Shown here piece by piece: positions 49,367 through 60,055 of a stretch of 64,000 nt of DNA. The notes under the pieces were generated by a model. That model saw nothing but the letters and a program-made list of their open reading frames with translations. It did not search any database and was not told where the DNA came from. The stretch is from NCBI RefSeq assembly GCF_019649055.1, contig NW_026570392.1:124001-188000 (forward strand), written 5' to 3'. Source of the stretch: Paramacrobiotus metropolitanus (lineage: Eukaryota; Tardigrada; Eutardigrada; Parachela; Macrobiotidae). The translations under genes were made by a program, and so were the position numbers. The first letter of the stretch is position 1, and each line of letters starts with the position of its first letter.

Positions 49367-50456
49367 TTCGAAGCTATACGCGCAGCCAAGTGGGCGCGTC
49401 GGTGTAGGAAAAACGTTTTATGAAAGCGTAATAACGCAAGGACACTGGATAGTTGATTACCATCGAGGGTAGTGCCGAGAGATAAGCAAGAAAAATTGAA
49501 ATTATTATCGGCATCAACATGCGACGGCTGGACAAAATCAGAGGAGGGCTCTATGGGAGCGATTGACACCGGTGAGGGCCGGGCGCACTGAGGCGGCGAC
49601 GGAGGCGTTGTGGTCCCGACCGGTGGTGCAGGCTGTACTGCGCAACATACGACAGGGCGCACAGAGAAGACTGTACGATTGGCCGTATCGATGACGGCAC
49701 CAAAAAGACCAAGCGTTTCGTAACCGAGAATAAGATCTTTGTCGGAACCGAGCGTCGGCAAAATGTTGAAGACAACTGTTTCGGTGTACCCTAGTGCCGT
49801 AAGCGGTACACGTACTGTACCAAGCAGCGGAATAACGGAACCATCAATTAGCAAGACCTTTGAAGCGGCTCCGCTACCGGAAAACCGGAAGAAGATGCAA
49901 AATCAGAGCTACAGACGTTAGTTGCTGCGCCAGTATCTAAAAGCATATTATACGGCTGCCCATTAACAGTAACCCGTATTATAGGAAGGGCATGCGGAAT
50001 AGGGATAGAGATAGAATTGAGTTGCATAACCGATAACGTATTCAGCGGTCGAGGCGTGTAAGTACCAGTGTTAGCGCCCGGTCCCGCGTTAGGAGTATTA
50101 TTGGAAATATTAGACGTTAAAGTTTGAAAATTATTACCGGTAGGCGGATTAGTGCGGAAGTTAGTATTTGTAGTAATATGTGTACGGTGATTATTATTAG
50201 TACGAGTATAAGGCGCGCCAGGAGGCTGCGAGCCGGCAGCACGAGCACGACACATTTCAGTGGAATGTCCATATTTATGGTGAAACTCACAATATGGTCT
50301 GTTCCCTACCGATCGCTGAAATGGCTTATTTTGAAAATGCCGATTGGGTATGTTGTGCGCACTGGATGAGTGGCTCGAAAGATGATTGCTTTGTGGGTAG
50401 ACTGTTTGCGTTGCGTTGACCTGCGCATCGTCAAAACGCGTGCCTTTGTGCGGCAC
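49195..50456 (-). pseudogene. Aspartic protease region, with a fourth CCHC knuckle
   Basis: The frame 50456-49848 starts with a CCHC knuckle of the form CEFHHKYGHSTEMC and a Thr/Asn-rich linker. It then carries the protease motif LLDTGAATNVCSSDF (DTG near 49931-49939). The second protease half, ILPTLGSDKDLILGYETL, is in the overlapping frame 49854-49195. The protease would process the Gag-Pol polyprotein. One frame change separates the two halves. Confidence 0.8.
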
Positions 50457-51506
50457 TCGGCTTCACTGTGGCCAGTCCGAAAACAGAAACTGCACTGGCG
50501 GTCTGGGGCTGGGCGACGGCGGGCTTGCCATGACCGGCATTCGTAAACTGAATGACCCGTGCGCTGACAGAACGAACACGATGCGCGAGACTGGTGGTAC
50601 GGCGGGCGCCGCCGACAAGCTTCCGTTACATGACCTGTACGTTTACAAAACGAACAATAACGGGAATCGCGGTTAAAAGTATGACGAAATTTATTCTGAC
50701 AATAGTTGCGGTCGAAAAAACGATTTTCTACGTCCGGTATGTTAACTGAATCACATTCCCTTGTTTCCGTATCGTTGATCTTGCGGCGCATAAGGCGCTG
50801 CAAATCAAATACGGTGTTGCAGTCGGCCAAAACTCCTCCGGTGTCTTTGGTTTCATGGGCACAAGACGTTCAAGTAAATCGCCATGAAGTCCACGAATTA
50901 AATAATCAACCTTTTCGGAGTCGGACATTGTGGGTGAGACCGTACTACACATATATAACACGTCATTGACGTAATCCGTCAATGATTCGTTTTCCTAATC
51001 TTACGATTGCGCAACTGGCGCTTAACGTTATCGACAAAATCCGGCGGCCGGAAGTGGGTAAGCAGCGCGGCCTCTAAAAGGTTCCAGTTCTCAACTGTGA
51101 GGGGTTCCGTTTCGCGTAGCTGTATATACCAGGTACGCGCGAATGCGTCGATATATTGAGGAAATTTTTTACACTGCTTTGTCTCAGTCCAATCGTTCGC
51201 TAAGGCCGTAAGATTATAATTTTCCAGCCATGCGGCAACATTCTCGCCTGCTTTTCCACTGAAGCGCGGGATGTCGATGGTGGATCCGAGCCCTGTACGC
51301 TCCAGGGCGGCGGCCAGAGCATCCAGCTCGACCACGTTCGCGCACCGGTCCAACTGGCGGGACTCACGCCCGCTAGGCCGGTCCGCGCCAATCGGGTTTG
51401 CGGATCGACTGGGAGAGCGGGGCGCAACTTCGGCCAGATCGACGGGTTTACTGAGCGCTGAGAATCCGGCGGTATGCCGTTCGTCACTAGCTGAACGTTT
51501 TGACAT
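50306..51506 (-). pseudogene. Gag region with three tandem CCHC zinc knuckles
   Basis: The likely start is the ATG at 51504-51506. A capsid-like segment follows (IDIPRFSGKAGENVAAWLEN, later LTHFRPPDF). The reading frame changes near 50985, continuing as DYVNDVLYMCS and VDYLIRGLHGDLLERLV, and changes again near 50830. The last part has three knuckles of the form CxFCxRTGHxxxxC at about 50690, 50590 and 50490. Gag packages the element RNA. Confidence 0.85.
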
Positions 51507-51575
51507 GGTGTAGCGTTTTAACGGACTTTGGCGAACATGCGCGTCGCTTCCGCGGGTGGCGGATTTACCCGGCAC

Positions 51576-53779
51576 CTGGAGGCCGTATAAACCGGCACGT
51601 GGAGGCCGTCTGCCGGCGCGTGGAGGCCGTCTAAGCTATGGACGTCACCCGCGGTTGGGCGCGAAAACTTTAAAAGTGTTGCGTGGGTGACTGCTGGGAT
51701 TGCAAAATTAATTATTTTAAATTAAAGTGATGTGCAAAAACTACAATTTATTAGTTGCGATCTAACCCAAGTAACGCCTCGCCCCGGCCTGAAGGGCCAC
51801 AAACCAGAGGGCAGGGTAGCCGTCTATTGTGCACGCGTTTCCCGCCACTTGGAACAGAACGTGCGAGCGGTGCCGAACGGAATGTTCGTAGCGCCGCACC
51901 AGGCACTGGGCCCGGATGCACACAGTTTGCAGAGGGCGAGCAGCTGAGGTCACTGTAATGGAAGATGAGGACAACGGGCGAGGGAGACAGGCGTGACCGG
52001 CAGATGTGGGCTATAGAGGCTGTATCGAGCACCTGGACACTTGAGACAATGCAGTCGGCGCGGTGAGCAAAGAAAACCTGGCTAAGGAGTTAGCGAATAG
52101 CGAGTATACGTATAGTACTAATGAGCCGAGAAGGTAAAACGCCGAAATTAACGATAGGTAAGTGAACCGTAATGCTGGCAAAGCCTGGGGAACAGATGCA
52201 GAAGAAAAGGTAACTGCCAGGTGTGATAGTGGGAAAAGCGATCGCTAATGGTAGAAAGCTACGGTAGAACGAGATTTATGGCGTTTTGGATAATGGACTG
52301 CGCTTTTAGCGGTGACTGGGCAAGTGACGCTCTAGCGTACAGTGATGAGAAACGAAAATTAATGGCTCCTTGGAAGATAGAACTATGCACCTGAGCAGTG
52401 TCTTAATGAGAATGCTGACTAAGGTGGAGAAGCCTGTTTGAATGCTGTCATGGCTGAGAAAGTAATTAAAACGGGTACTGATAGTGGCTGAATGCTGCGA
52501 CACAGAATATTTTATAGCTGTCTAATGATCCTGGCTACAGAAAGCGGCTATTTAATGATCCTGGCTGCCGTCGGCGGCCGTGACAAACTATAGCACTGTT
52601 AGCTAGCAAGATGCTGGAGAAGAATGCTGATTATGTGCGTTATACCGGTAGCGGCGGCTGAGCAAAAAGAGCGCTGTTCTGCATCCACTGTCTATAGGTA
52701 TGTGCGAGACTGTCTGGCCACTGTGTGAATGCAGAAATTAAGGAATCTGTGTCGTGCACGAAAATGCCGGTGCGCAGCGATAAGGTACGAAACATACAGG
52801 ACTCGTAGTTGTCGGTATCAAATATAACAAGACGGATAATCGTGCAAGCAAACCAATGTGCAAAAAAAAAAAGATTGCGAATAGAAACACTCGATTGATT
52901 TTTGTACGTATTTAGTTATGGCACAATTATGGTTTTTTGTATTTAGGTATAGCACAATATGTGGAGCAAGATGATAGTAAGCAGTATTAGGTAAGATTAT
53001 AAAATTGAAATGCTGGATTGATGAAACGAACTTTAAAATAAAAAAAGAAGAAGTTGTGTAATTTGTTGAGTTCGCAACCCTGGTCGGAATCAAAACAAAA
53101 TTTTTCTATATGAAAACAGAATTTTAAAACGGTATGCGAATGAAGATGTGCTAACGAATTTTCAAGATACCAAACAACAAATACTGAATAGATAATAGTT
53201 ATGCAAATAAGTACCGCAAAGAGGCACAATAAACGAAAGTCGCAAACGCTGTTAAACTCAGGTTTTATTCAGGCCAGTTAAACAATATGAACGTAAGTCG
53301 GTTTTTTTTTTATATTTTCGAGATTTCAAGGGAAAACGCAGGCTAATACAAGATTGTAGTAGTATACATATAAAATAAAAGTGACAAGTTCAGCGATAAG
53401 TGATAAATAGGCGATAAAACTTAATACCGTGGAAATTTTAAAAGCAATACCACAATGATGGCAATACAAACAGAGATGCGTTTATAGTGTAAATGGCTGA
53501 ATGCAAATATCTGCGCAACGGAAAGCGGCCGGTGGCCGGTGGTGCAAACTTACCGAGCGATGAAGCCGGGTGTGTACGAAGCAGCGCCGCGTGCGGATAG
53601 GCAAGAGGAGAGACCGGGCGGTAGGGATCCGGGTGATCAGTCCGGATGGGAAGGAAAACAGATGGGAGAGCAACGGGGTGGGAGAGCAATAGACGGCGGC
53701 GGCGGCGGGCGACGGGATTGCGTCGTCGCAACAGCAAAACCAAAAAGGTCACGGTCAGACCAAAGTCTTCGGCACCAAA
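51576..53779 (-). other. Long leader between 5' LTR and gag
   Basis: About 2.2 kb separates the primer site from gag, which is long for this class. There is no open frame with recognisable similarity on the minus strand. A short local duplication (TTTAATGATCCTGGCT, twice near 52520-52570) is present. Packaging signals or a splice donor for env could lie here, but none can be pinpointed. Confidence 0.5.
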
Positions 53780-54047
53780 TGTAGCGTGGCTACGGTCTGT
53801 GTGTGAATGCGTACGCTAAGCAAACCGGCAAACTGTACGTTTTGTAACTTTATTCATCAACTGGCAGAAAGGAAAAAGGAAAAGTGAAGTGTTGAGGAAT
53901 GACCATCGGTCAGCATGCGATGAGATGGCTGTATGTAAATGCCTAGAGGCAAGTAGGAGGAACAGATACATGTATAACGAATGGGCGAACAGGAGTGACC
54001 GTTAGGCATACATACAGTACACGCAAATACAGGTAACGGGCGTTACA
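53780..54047 (-). repeat. 5' LTR (268 bp)
   Basis: This is the upstream LTR in element orientation and should contain the element's promoter. It is followed at 54048-54051 by the right copy of the ATAT target duplication. Confidence 0.95.
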
Positions 54048-54051
54048 ATAT

Positions 54052-54451
54052 GCGCTTATACAACAGTATGTAACGTTTACGGGGATCTTTACTGGTTGAT
54101 CACAAACTCACAGGAGACGGCAGATACTAGTACTGTAAATCGGAAGATTATTTTAGACATTATCGTAAGATCGTAAATACGGCGACGGCACAGCCGAATG
54201 TTTTTTCTTGACAACTGACTCGGAATTTTTTCGGTTGTTTTAAGAGATTGATTTCTAGTATCATATTGTCCGAAATCAAATAATCGAACCTCCTCTGACC
54301 CAAACTGCAGCGGCCGAGTAGTTGGAAAATGGAACGAAGAGTCCGGCACCCCATATTTTTTAAGAAGTACCTGTTCGTAAATAATTTCGAAATTTCTTTT
54401 TAAAAAACGACAACGTTAGTAACGTTGGTAAATGTTAAAGAGTCCCTCTAG
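54052..54451. other. Spacer right of the LTR element
   Basis: A minus-strand frame (54349-54089) is open for about 86 codons without recognisable similarity. No gene is supported. Confidence 0.4.
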
Positions 54452-54616
54452 GGCCCTAGGCCCCAGTGAGAAGAAATACTTATCGGCGTATTTCTTCTAG
54501 GCCCCAGGCCCGGCCCGGCCCTAGGCCCCAGTGAGAAGAAATACTTATCGGCGTATTTCTTCTAAGCCCCAGGCCCGGCCCGGCCCTAGGCCCCAGTGAG
54601 AAGAAATACTCATCGG
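54452..54616. repeat. 65-bp tandem repeat, about 2.5 copies
   Basis: The unit starts GGCCCTAGGCCCCAGTGAG at 54452, 54517 and 54582. Each full unit contains AGAAGAAATAC and, eight bases later, its complement GTATTTCTTCT, flanked by GGCCCC-rich arms. One unit can therefore fold into a hairpin with an 11-bp perfect stem. The third copy is cut short. Confidence 0.85.
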
Positions 54617-54965
54617 AAAAACGGGGTGGCCTACTGTTCCGTATATTGTTCCACCTCGTAGCATTCCGGCCCAAATCCAAAGGGCATTCCGAAAGGAAGT
54701 TTTCCTGTTGTGTCTCTTCGCCATTCGAAGTACTACATCACAGCCATTTTTTTATGCCTAAGCCCTTGCAAAACTGCTTTAACATACTATTTTGTATGTA
54801 ATTCGGAAGGTCGTAAAACAGTACAGTAAAGCGCAAGGTTTTCATTGCTGATTACCACGACGACCATCAGTAAATCAGCGCTTTTTTGTTCGCAGTGACG
54901 TATGCATTCCACCTGAAAAGCTTCCAGCCTTAGGACGCAAACGATAGACCTCTGGAGCTATTAAA

Positions 54966-56685
54966 ATGGCGGTATGCCTCCCTGAAAACATCGATCGTTG
55001 TTCCCCGAAAATTCTCGGGAACATCTTCCAGTATTTGGACACCGCCGATCAGCAGCGAGTGCGCAGTGTCTGCATCCTGTGGAATACCACTGTAATGGAG
55101 CGTTGCGTTGACGATATGCGCTACACCAAAAACGCCACCGCCGGATGGAGTGGGCGGGCACGTGAAGCGTGCCTTCTGTGCGGCAGTGTGGAGCGTTTCT
55201 GGAGGCCGACCGTGTACATCAGCGCCTCGCAAAACCACCGGAAAGAACCCATGTTTAACTTCCCCTTGAACGGTCAGTGGCTGCAGCGTACTATTCTGGA
55301 GAAACACGAACACCGCCCGGCGGACTACCTAGTCCTGACAGACCTCCGCTGGACGGCGCAGTTGAAAGACGCTGATGTTGTGGACTGTGTGCGGCACGAG
55401 GTGGACGGTCTGACGGCGGTGTGCCGCACGCTGTTTATCCGCAACTGCATCATCATGGTGCCGGAATGGAACATGAACATCCGCATCACGACGGCACGCA
55501 TCACGCCTGAGCAGCTCCCCAGCAAAAAGGCATGGTGGAAGTTGCTGGACGTTGCGTGTCCCGCTTTGAGTGAGACGGAATTAGACTCATTATCTTCGTG
55601 GTTCAAGGAGTATAAGATTAAGAGCCATGGTGGAGCTGAATCAGCTTATGATGTAAGTTAAGGTAGAATTTAGACCTGTCAACTAATATAAATCCTTCTG
55701 TATTATAAATCCACTAGTAAAAACAGGTACAACGTACGCTGCAAAGACCATACGAGATAATACAAGCCCATCCGGACACAAGAGCACCACCATACGTGAG
55801 AAATCACCGTAGAGATCGGCTAAAGGATAAAGCCATATACGCGGCAGGCGGTGGTTTAATTAACACGTTTAGTTGTGCTCTGGTTTCGGGATGGGCTTGT
55901 ATAATAAACAACTGATAAACACCAGTTTACTGCAAGTCTGTTTACTGCAAGTTTAGCTTTAATATGCATGCTGTTACCGTACGTTCAGTTTAGCGATCCC
56001 TTACCGAGCCGTATTTATTGCAACCGGATTTACTGAGCCATGGCAGTACTACACTATATTGACATTTAACAGTATAGTACTGCCATGATTGAGCGTTTGA
56101 ATGCCTGTAGCCCACGTGCGAAAGGTCCGTCAGTGCGGCTGAGAGAAAATAAAACTGATTTTTTTTGTGGATTACTAATTTACTACCCTAGTATGCTCAA
56201 AAAATAATTTCATCTGCAAAGGCCCAAAGGGCGTGGCTGATCCAAAATTAAATAATTACTTACATAGTCTTATGTACATAATATTACTACGTACCTTCCA
56301 GCTGTTTACAACCATCGTAACTGAAGCACACGTCGGCGTGCCCATGCCATTTGGCATGGGCACGCCGACGTACGTACATAATATTTTAAAAAATCAAAAC
56401 CGTAGACAAAGAAACCATGTACGAATGTACTTGCAAATTAGTGACAACTATAGCATACCATATGTAAATAACCGGTTCGCTTGAAATTCGTTGTAGATCC
56501 TGAAGAAAATCGAGGGTATACGTTCTTTTAAAGATGTGGCTGAGCGCATGGAGAAGTGGCTTTTCAGCCGAGTTGACGTGAATGTGGATGTGCATGAGCT
56601 GACGAAGTTCAACGCCACCATTTTACACAATTTATGTGTACGGGGCAGCGAAACAAATACGCTGTCCATTGCTGTTGCACTGTAA
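54966..56685 (+). CDS. F-box protein, lineage-specific family (copy 1)
   Basis: F-box proteins bind SKP1 through their N-terminal motif and choose substrates for SCF ubiquitin ligases. Two exons fit: 54966-55652 and 56497-56685, donor GTAAGT, phase 0, 291 aa. The F-box is at about residues 8-50 (KILGNIFQYLDTADQQRVRS, VCILWNTTVMERC). The middle part carries EPMFNFP, NGQWLQRTILEKH, HEVDGLTAVCRTLF and AWWKLLDVACPALSETELD. Exon 2 reads ILKKIEGIRSFKDVAERMEK and ends IAVAL. The copy at 61896-62935 aligns along its whole length and shares the intron position. Possible acceptor sites just before the start (such as TTCGCAG near 54895) leave room for an upstream exon, as seen in the broken copy at 57-61 kb. 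The substrate is unknown. Confidence 0.82.
56039..56087. repeat. Inverted repeat, 13-bp perfect arms
   Basis: CATGGCAGTACTA at 56039-56051 is exactly complementary to 56075-56087, with a 23-base loop. It lies in the intron of F-box copy 1. Confidence 0.7.
56330..56371. repeat. Perfect hairpin, 19-bp arms and 4-base loop
   Basis: ACGTCGGCGTGCCCATGCC at 56330-56348 is followed by ATTT and the exact complement at 56353-56371. It lies in the intron of F-box copy 1 and is far more GC-rich than its surroundings. Confidence 0.9.
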
Positions 56686-57459
56686 AGATTCAGCAGTTAC
56701 TGTCGTGGTGTTAGCAAAGCGGCACTGGTTTTGTGTTCACAAGATATCCGTATAACGGGTCTGCATGTTGAACGCGTTTAACAGAAATATCGATATTTCT
56801 GTACGTGCAGTATTAAAACAACTTTACCTGGTCCATAACTCAAAGGGATTCGTTTTATTCTACACAAAACTCTCTAAAAACCTGTGTTTGGAGATAACAT
56901 AACAGTCGAGTTTGTGCATTTTAACGGTGCGAAATGCAAGTGTGTTGGCAAAAAAATTATATTTGCTTTTGACAACAACAGACAATATAGTCGGGGCTTT
57001 CTATATCCAGTGGATACGTGTCGCATCATCGGTACGACTGTACGAGGCCTTCATGGTCAACAGACGATCCAGCATTTCGAAGATGTTCAGTTTGTGCTTC
57101 CCATCACCCATGCAATGTCGATACGTTAACGTGCGGCACAGTACGTATCCAGATATTTGTGGCTTTGTAATGCTTTTTAATGTACTACTGTAGTTAAAAG
57201 TCATAAGGTTAATGGGCAAGAAAAATTGACAATGTATGATCATCACTCTTTGATGAAAAATGAGGCACTTTTTGTGCTTGAATCAAATCCGGTTCACAAA
57301 TATACAAAAGACAATGCGGACGACAGGTCACTCCGTCACTGCCACACTTGTGCGTTATTTGCGCGAAGCACTTTTTTGAATCAACGTACATTCTTGACGA
57401 ACACCATCCGATACAGAGCAAATAGCCCGTCCAACAACACTTCCGGTGAATTTATTAGA
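56686..57459. other. Spacer between F-box copy 1 and the broken F-box gene
   Basis: Short open frames (56884-57193) have no recognised similarity. The frame running into the module from about 57232 could be a 5' extension. The shared ATG at 57460 makes that less likely. Confidence 0.4.
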
Positions 57460-58210
57460 ATGCGTTTAATTTGCAAAACCGCTGACGTGGACAGCTGGAA
57501 CGCGGTGGACGTGCTAGCTGACACTGGCCAACTGCAGCATGCACACGTCGTTAATGTCACGGATAACGATTATGTTCTGGATTTCGACTGTCCCGGACAA
57601 CGTGCCCAGTTTAAGGATCATCGCAACGGACAGATCTTCCACTGTTCGATGAATACACCGGCACGTCACGATCACAACGCCCGGGAACTGGAAAAAGCGA
57701 CGCGCACAGGCTCTAGCGAGCAAATCCAGGTGCTAGCGAGACTATCGGCGGATCAACCCTGGACATGGTACCAGGCCAAGTTTCTCGTTCTCGGGATGTG
57801 TGGCAAAGCATGCGTGTTGGCCGAAGTGCAGTGCGGTACACTAATCCTTCAAGACTGCTTTTCAGTGGGGGCGGTCCGTATGGCGCCGAGCAAAGAGGTC
57901 TTAAGAGAGCGCGCCGTTCGTCCTTCTCATTTTATAACTGCAACGTATACCTTGGCGCCTCAATATACGGGCTGTGGACCGATATCGGTTCCGCTGTGAG
58001 ATATGTGCAAGGAGAAGTTCGTAGAATTGGATATGTACCCACTGTGCGTCGTCGGAAACACAGTGGTGTGCCTGAAGAGGCGTAATCAAAATGTGGTGAT
58101 CGGCAGCCGTGAGGTACCGGTAAGTATTAAATGTGCCCTTTAGCAGGCATAAACCGCGTTCTCGAAATTCATTTGATTTTATACTTTGATTTTGTCAACC
58201 CTTGTATGAG

Positions 58211-58427
58211 CTTGTCCCGTAATTCCTAATACAACGGCAAAATTAATACAAATTCATGGGTTACACCAAAACTCCATACTATCGCGCGCCCCCGCCATGC
58301 AACTCTATTTAAACTTTACATACATTTGGGCCTTTGGCATGGCTGATGCATGCCAAGTATCGATTTAAATTTCAAACTATCGATATTGATTGAAAAATGA
58401 CAACTTTACTCCTTATTAAACGACAAG
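58211..58427. mobile_element. Shorter relative of the MITE at 167-487
   Basis: It begins CTTGTCCCGTAATT and shares ACAAATTCA and GGCTGATGCATGCCAA followed by TATCGAT with the left-end element. Its right end (ACGACAAG) is a diverged form of the terminal repeat. It is internally deleted or diverged, and lies in intron 1 of the broken F-box gene. Confidence 0.5.
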
Positions 58428-58580
58428 TTGGTGCTGATTGCGAGATGTTTCTTCAGCAAGCGCATTTAAAGTTTATTTAACGATGGGTCAGATTTATGGA
58501 GCGCAGATTACCGGGCCAGGAAGGATCCTGGCGTGGACAACCGTTATGGCTGTTTGTTTTTCCATTATAAAAAACACAAG

Positions 58581-58611
58581 CACAGCGCGCGGCGCTTACG
58601 CGCCGCGCTGC
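58581..58611. repeat. GC-rich hairpin
   Basis: CAGCGCGCGGCGC and GCGCCGCGCTG pair around TTAC, with a two-base bulge in the left arm. The surroundings are AT-rich. Confidence 0.6.
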
Positions 58612-58771
58612 AGCGCAAAGGTGGTTCTAGTCGGCTGGGATTTTTTGCTAAACGAATTGAAGTGAAACGGTTTTATATGCTAAGTAAGTCTTATTGAAAG
58701 GGGAATACAGTTATTTAGAAACGGGTTAAACGGAAATTCTTTGGTTACAAATCACATAAGAGCGTGGACAC

Positions 58772-59098
58772 ATCACGCGTGGCCTTCGGTGACCAAAGGC
58801 TCAAAAGGGCGGGTACCGCACGCGGAGTCTTCGGTGACCAAAGGATCAAAAGGGCGGGTACCGCACGCGGGGCCTTCGGTTATTAAAGGCTTAAAAGAGT
58901 GGGTACCGCACGTGAAGCCTTCGGTGACCAAAGGCTCAAAAGGGCGGGTACCGCACGCGGGGCCTTCGGTGACCAAAGGCTCAAAAGGGCGATTACCGCA
59001 CGCGTGGTCTTCGGTGCACAAAGGCTTAAAAGATTGGGTACAGCACGCGGGACCTTCGGTGACCAAAGACTTAAAAGGGCAGGTACCGCACGGTTACT
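58772..59098. repeat. 45-bp tandem repeat, about 7 copies
   Basis: The unit reads GGCCTTCGGTGACCAAAGGC then TCAAAAGGGCGGGTACCGCACGCG, at 45-bp spacing with point differences. Because 45 is divisible by three, all frames stay open and give 15-residue peptide repeats on both strands. These look like proteins but have no initiation context or homology, and the array sits in an intron. Confidence 0.9.
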
Positions 59099-59585
59099 AA
59101 GGTAGTACCGCAAGGTTTGTTAAGGTAAATAAAGTTATCAAGTTTATTAAAGAACTAACGTCTTGAGGCCTAGTAAGGAGTAAAGCTGAAGCTGGGATCC
59201 AATTTATCAGGCAAAGGTTTTCAAAGGTGAGTTACTAAGTTTCGGAAACTTGGTAAGGACAAAGGCGTAAGCACAGCACCTATATATTAAAGCACAGGTT
59301 TAAGGGGCTGCGAAAGCTTAAAAGCCGCTAGGCGGGTACTGGCCAATCAGAAACGTAAGGTTGTTTCTGGCCAATCAGAACGTTTTGGAGGCAGGAGCGT
59401 TCCGGAATCAGACCTCTGCTTTAATATATAGGATAGGATGTATCGTGTCTACAACGATCTGTACTTTTACACTAGAAATAACGGAACAAACTTGAACGTA
59501 ATATATAACAGAAACAAAATTAACAGTTACCTGTACCTACTGCACGTATTAGCACCGAAGTATAAGTATTACTCATGGTTAGGTG

Positions 59586-59640
59586 CTGTATGATATTTCG
59601 TATTGGTTATACTGTATAACTAACACGAAATATCATACAG
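59586..59640. repeat. 55-base near-perfect hairpin
   Basis: CTGTATGATATTTCGT (59586-59601) is exactly complementary to 59625-59640. The inner sequence continues the pairing with one A-C mismatch and one G-T wobble to a tiny loop. It could be a small inverted-repeat element or a precursor-like RNA hairpin. Confidence 0.75.
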
Positions 59641-59712
59641 TACAAATCATCGTACGGCCTACGCCCTTACGGTGTCACCTTAGTACCGTGGGAGCGAGGC
59701 AAAATGTTACCA

Positions 59713-60055
59713 TGGGATGTGACATGTGTGTGTACGATGGCTCTTTCCCATATCGCTGGAACATCCACACACAACCCGGCGCAGCAGCGGCTCAGGCCGA
59801 ACAAAAAAAACCGAGAAGTACCAGGACATCACCCATGATTACCTGTTCCGAGCGGTCGGCGTGGAGACAGTGGGGCCACTCGGACCGGAAGCCTCTCGGC
59901 TGATTAGCGAAGTGGGCAAGATGATTTGGCAGGAAACAGGCGAGAAACGTGCAACGGAGTTTTTGCGCCACAGGTTCAGCATCGAAATTCAACGTGGAAA
60001 CGCGGCATCCATCCTGGGAACGGCACCGGCCTCGACTAATTTAGATCAAATGTTC
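59713..60055 (+). pseudogene. 3' fragment of a non-LTR retrotransposon polyprotein
   Basis: Three frames in succession match the C-terminal tail that follows reverse transcriptase in a widespread class of animal non-LTR elements. WDVT comes first (59713), then GAAAAQAEQKK, then YLFRAVGVETVGPLGPEA, RATEFLRHRFSIEIQRGNAA and SILGTAP. I recall the pattern FVPVAVETxGxWGxxA, then QRxxxAIQRGNAASxxG from those proteins. Frame changes occur near 59780 and at the A-run 59808-59815. Only the last 110 or so codons are present, as expected for 5'-truncated LINE copies. The insertion lies in the first intron of the broken F-box gene. Confidence 0.7.

Larger units (their letters stand above)
43565..54047 (-). 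mobile_element. Ty3/gypsy LTR retrotransposon with env-like region
   Basis: This is a full-length element of about 10.5 kb, read on the minus strand. Its LTRs are 268 bp (53780-54047, 5') and 270 bp (43565-43834, 3'). They differ by one two-base indel by eye, which indicates recent insertion. Both begin TG and end CA, and ATAT flanks each side (43561-43564 and 54048-54051) as a 4-bp target duplication. Inside the 5' LTR, after two bases, TGGTGCCGAAG at 53767-53777 is the likely tRNA primer site. ATGGGGCAA just before the 3' LTR may be the polypurine tract. Gene order is gag, protease, reverse transcriptase, RNase H, integrase, env-like. At least six frame changes interrupt gag and pol, so this copy is probably not autonomous. 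Confidence 0.95.

Noticed and set aside
58741-59113. Repeat-peptide frames such as VTKGSKGRVPHAGPS on both strands
   Set aside because: A 45-bp tandem array keeps all frames open. There is no start context or homology, and it lies inside an intron.
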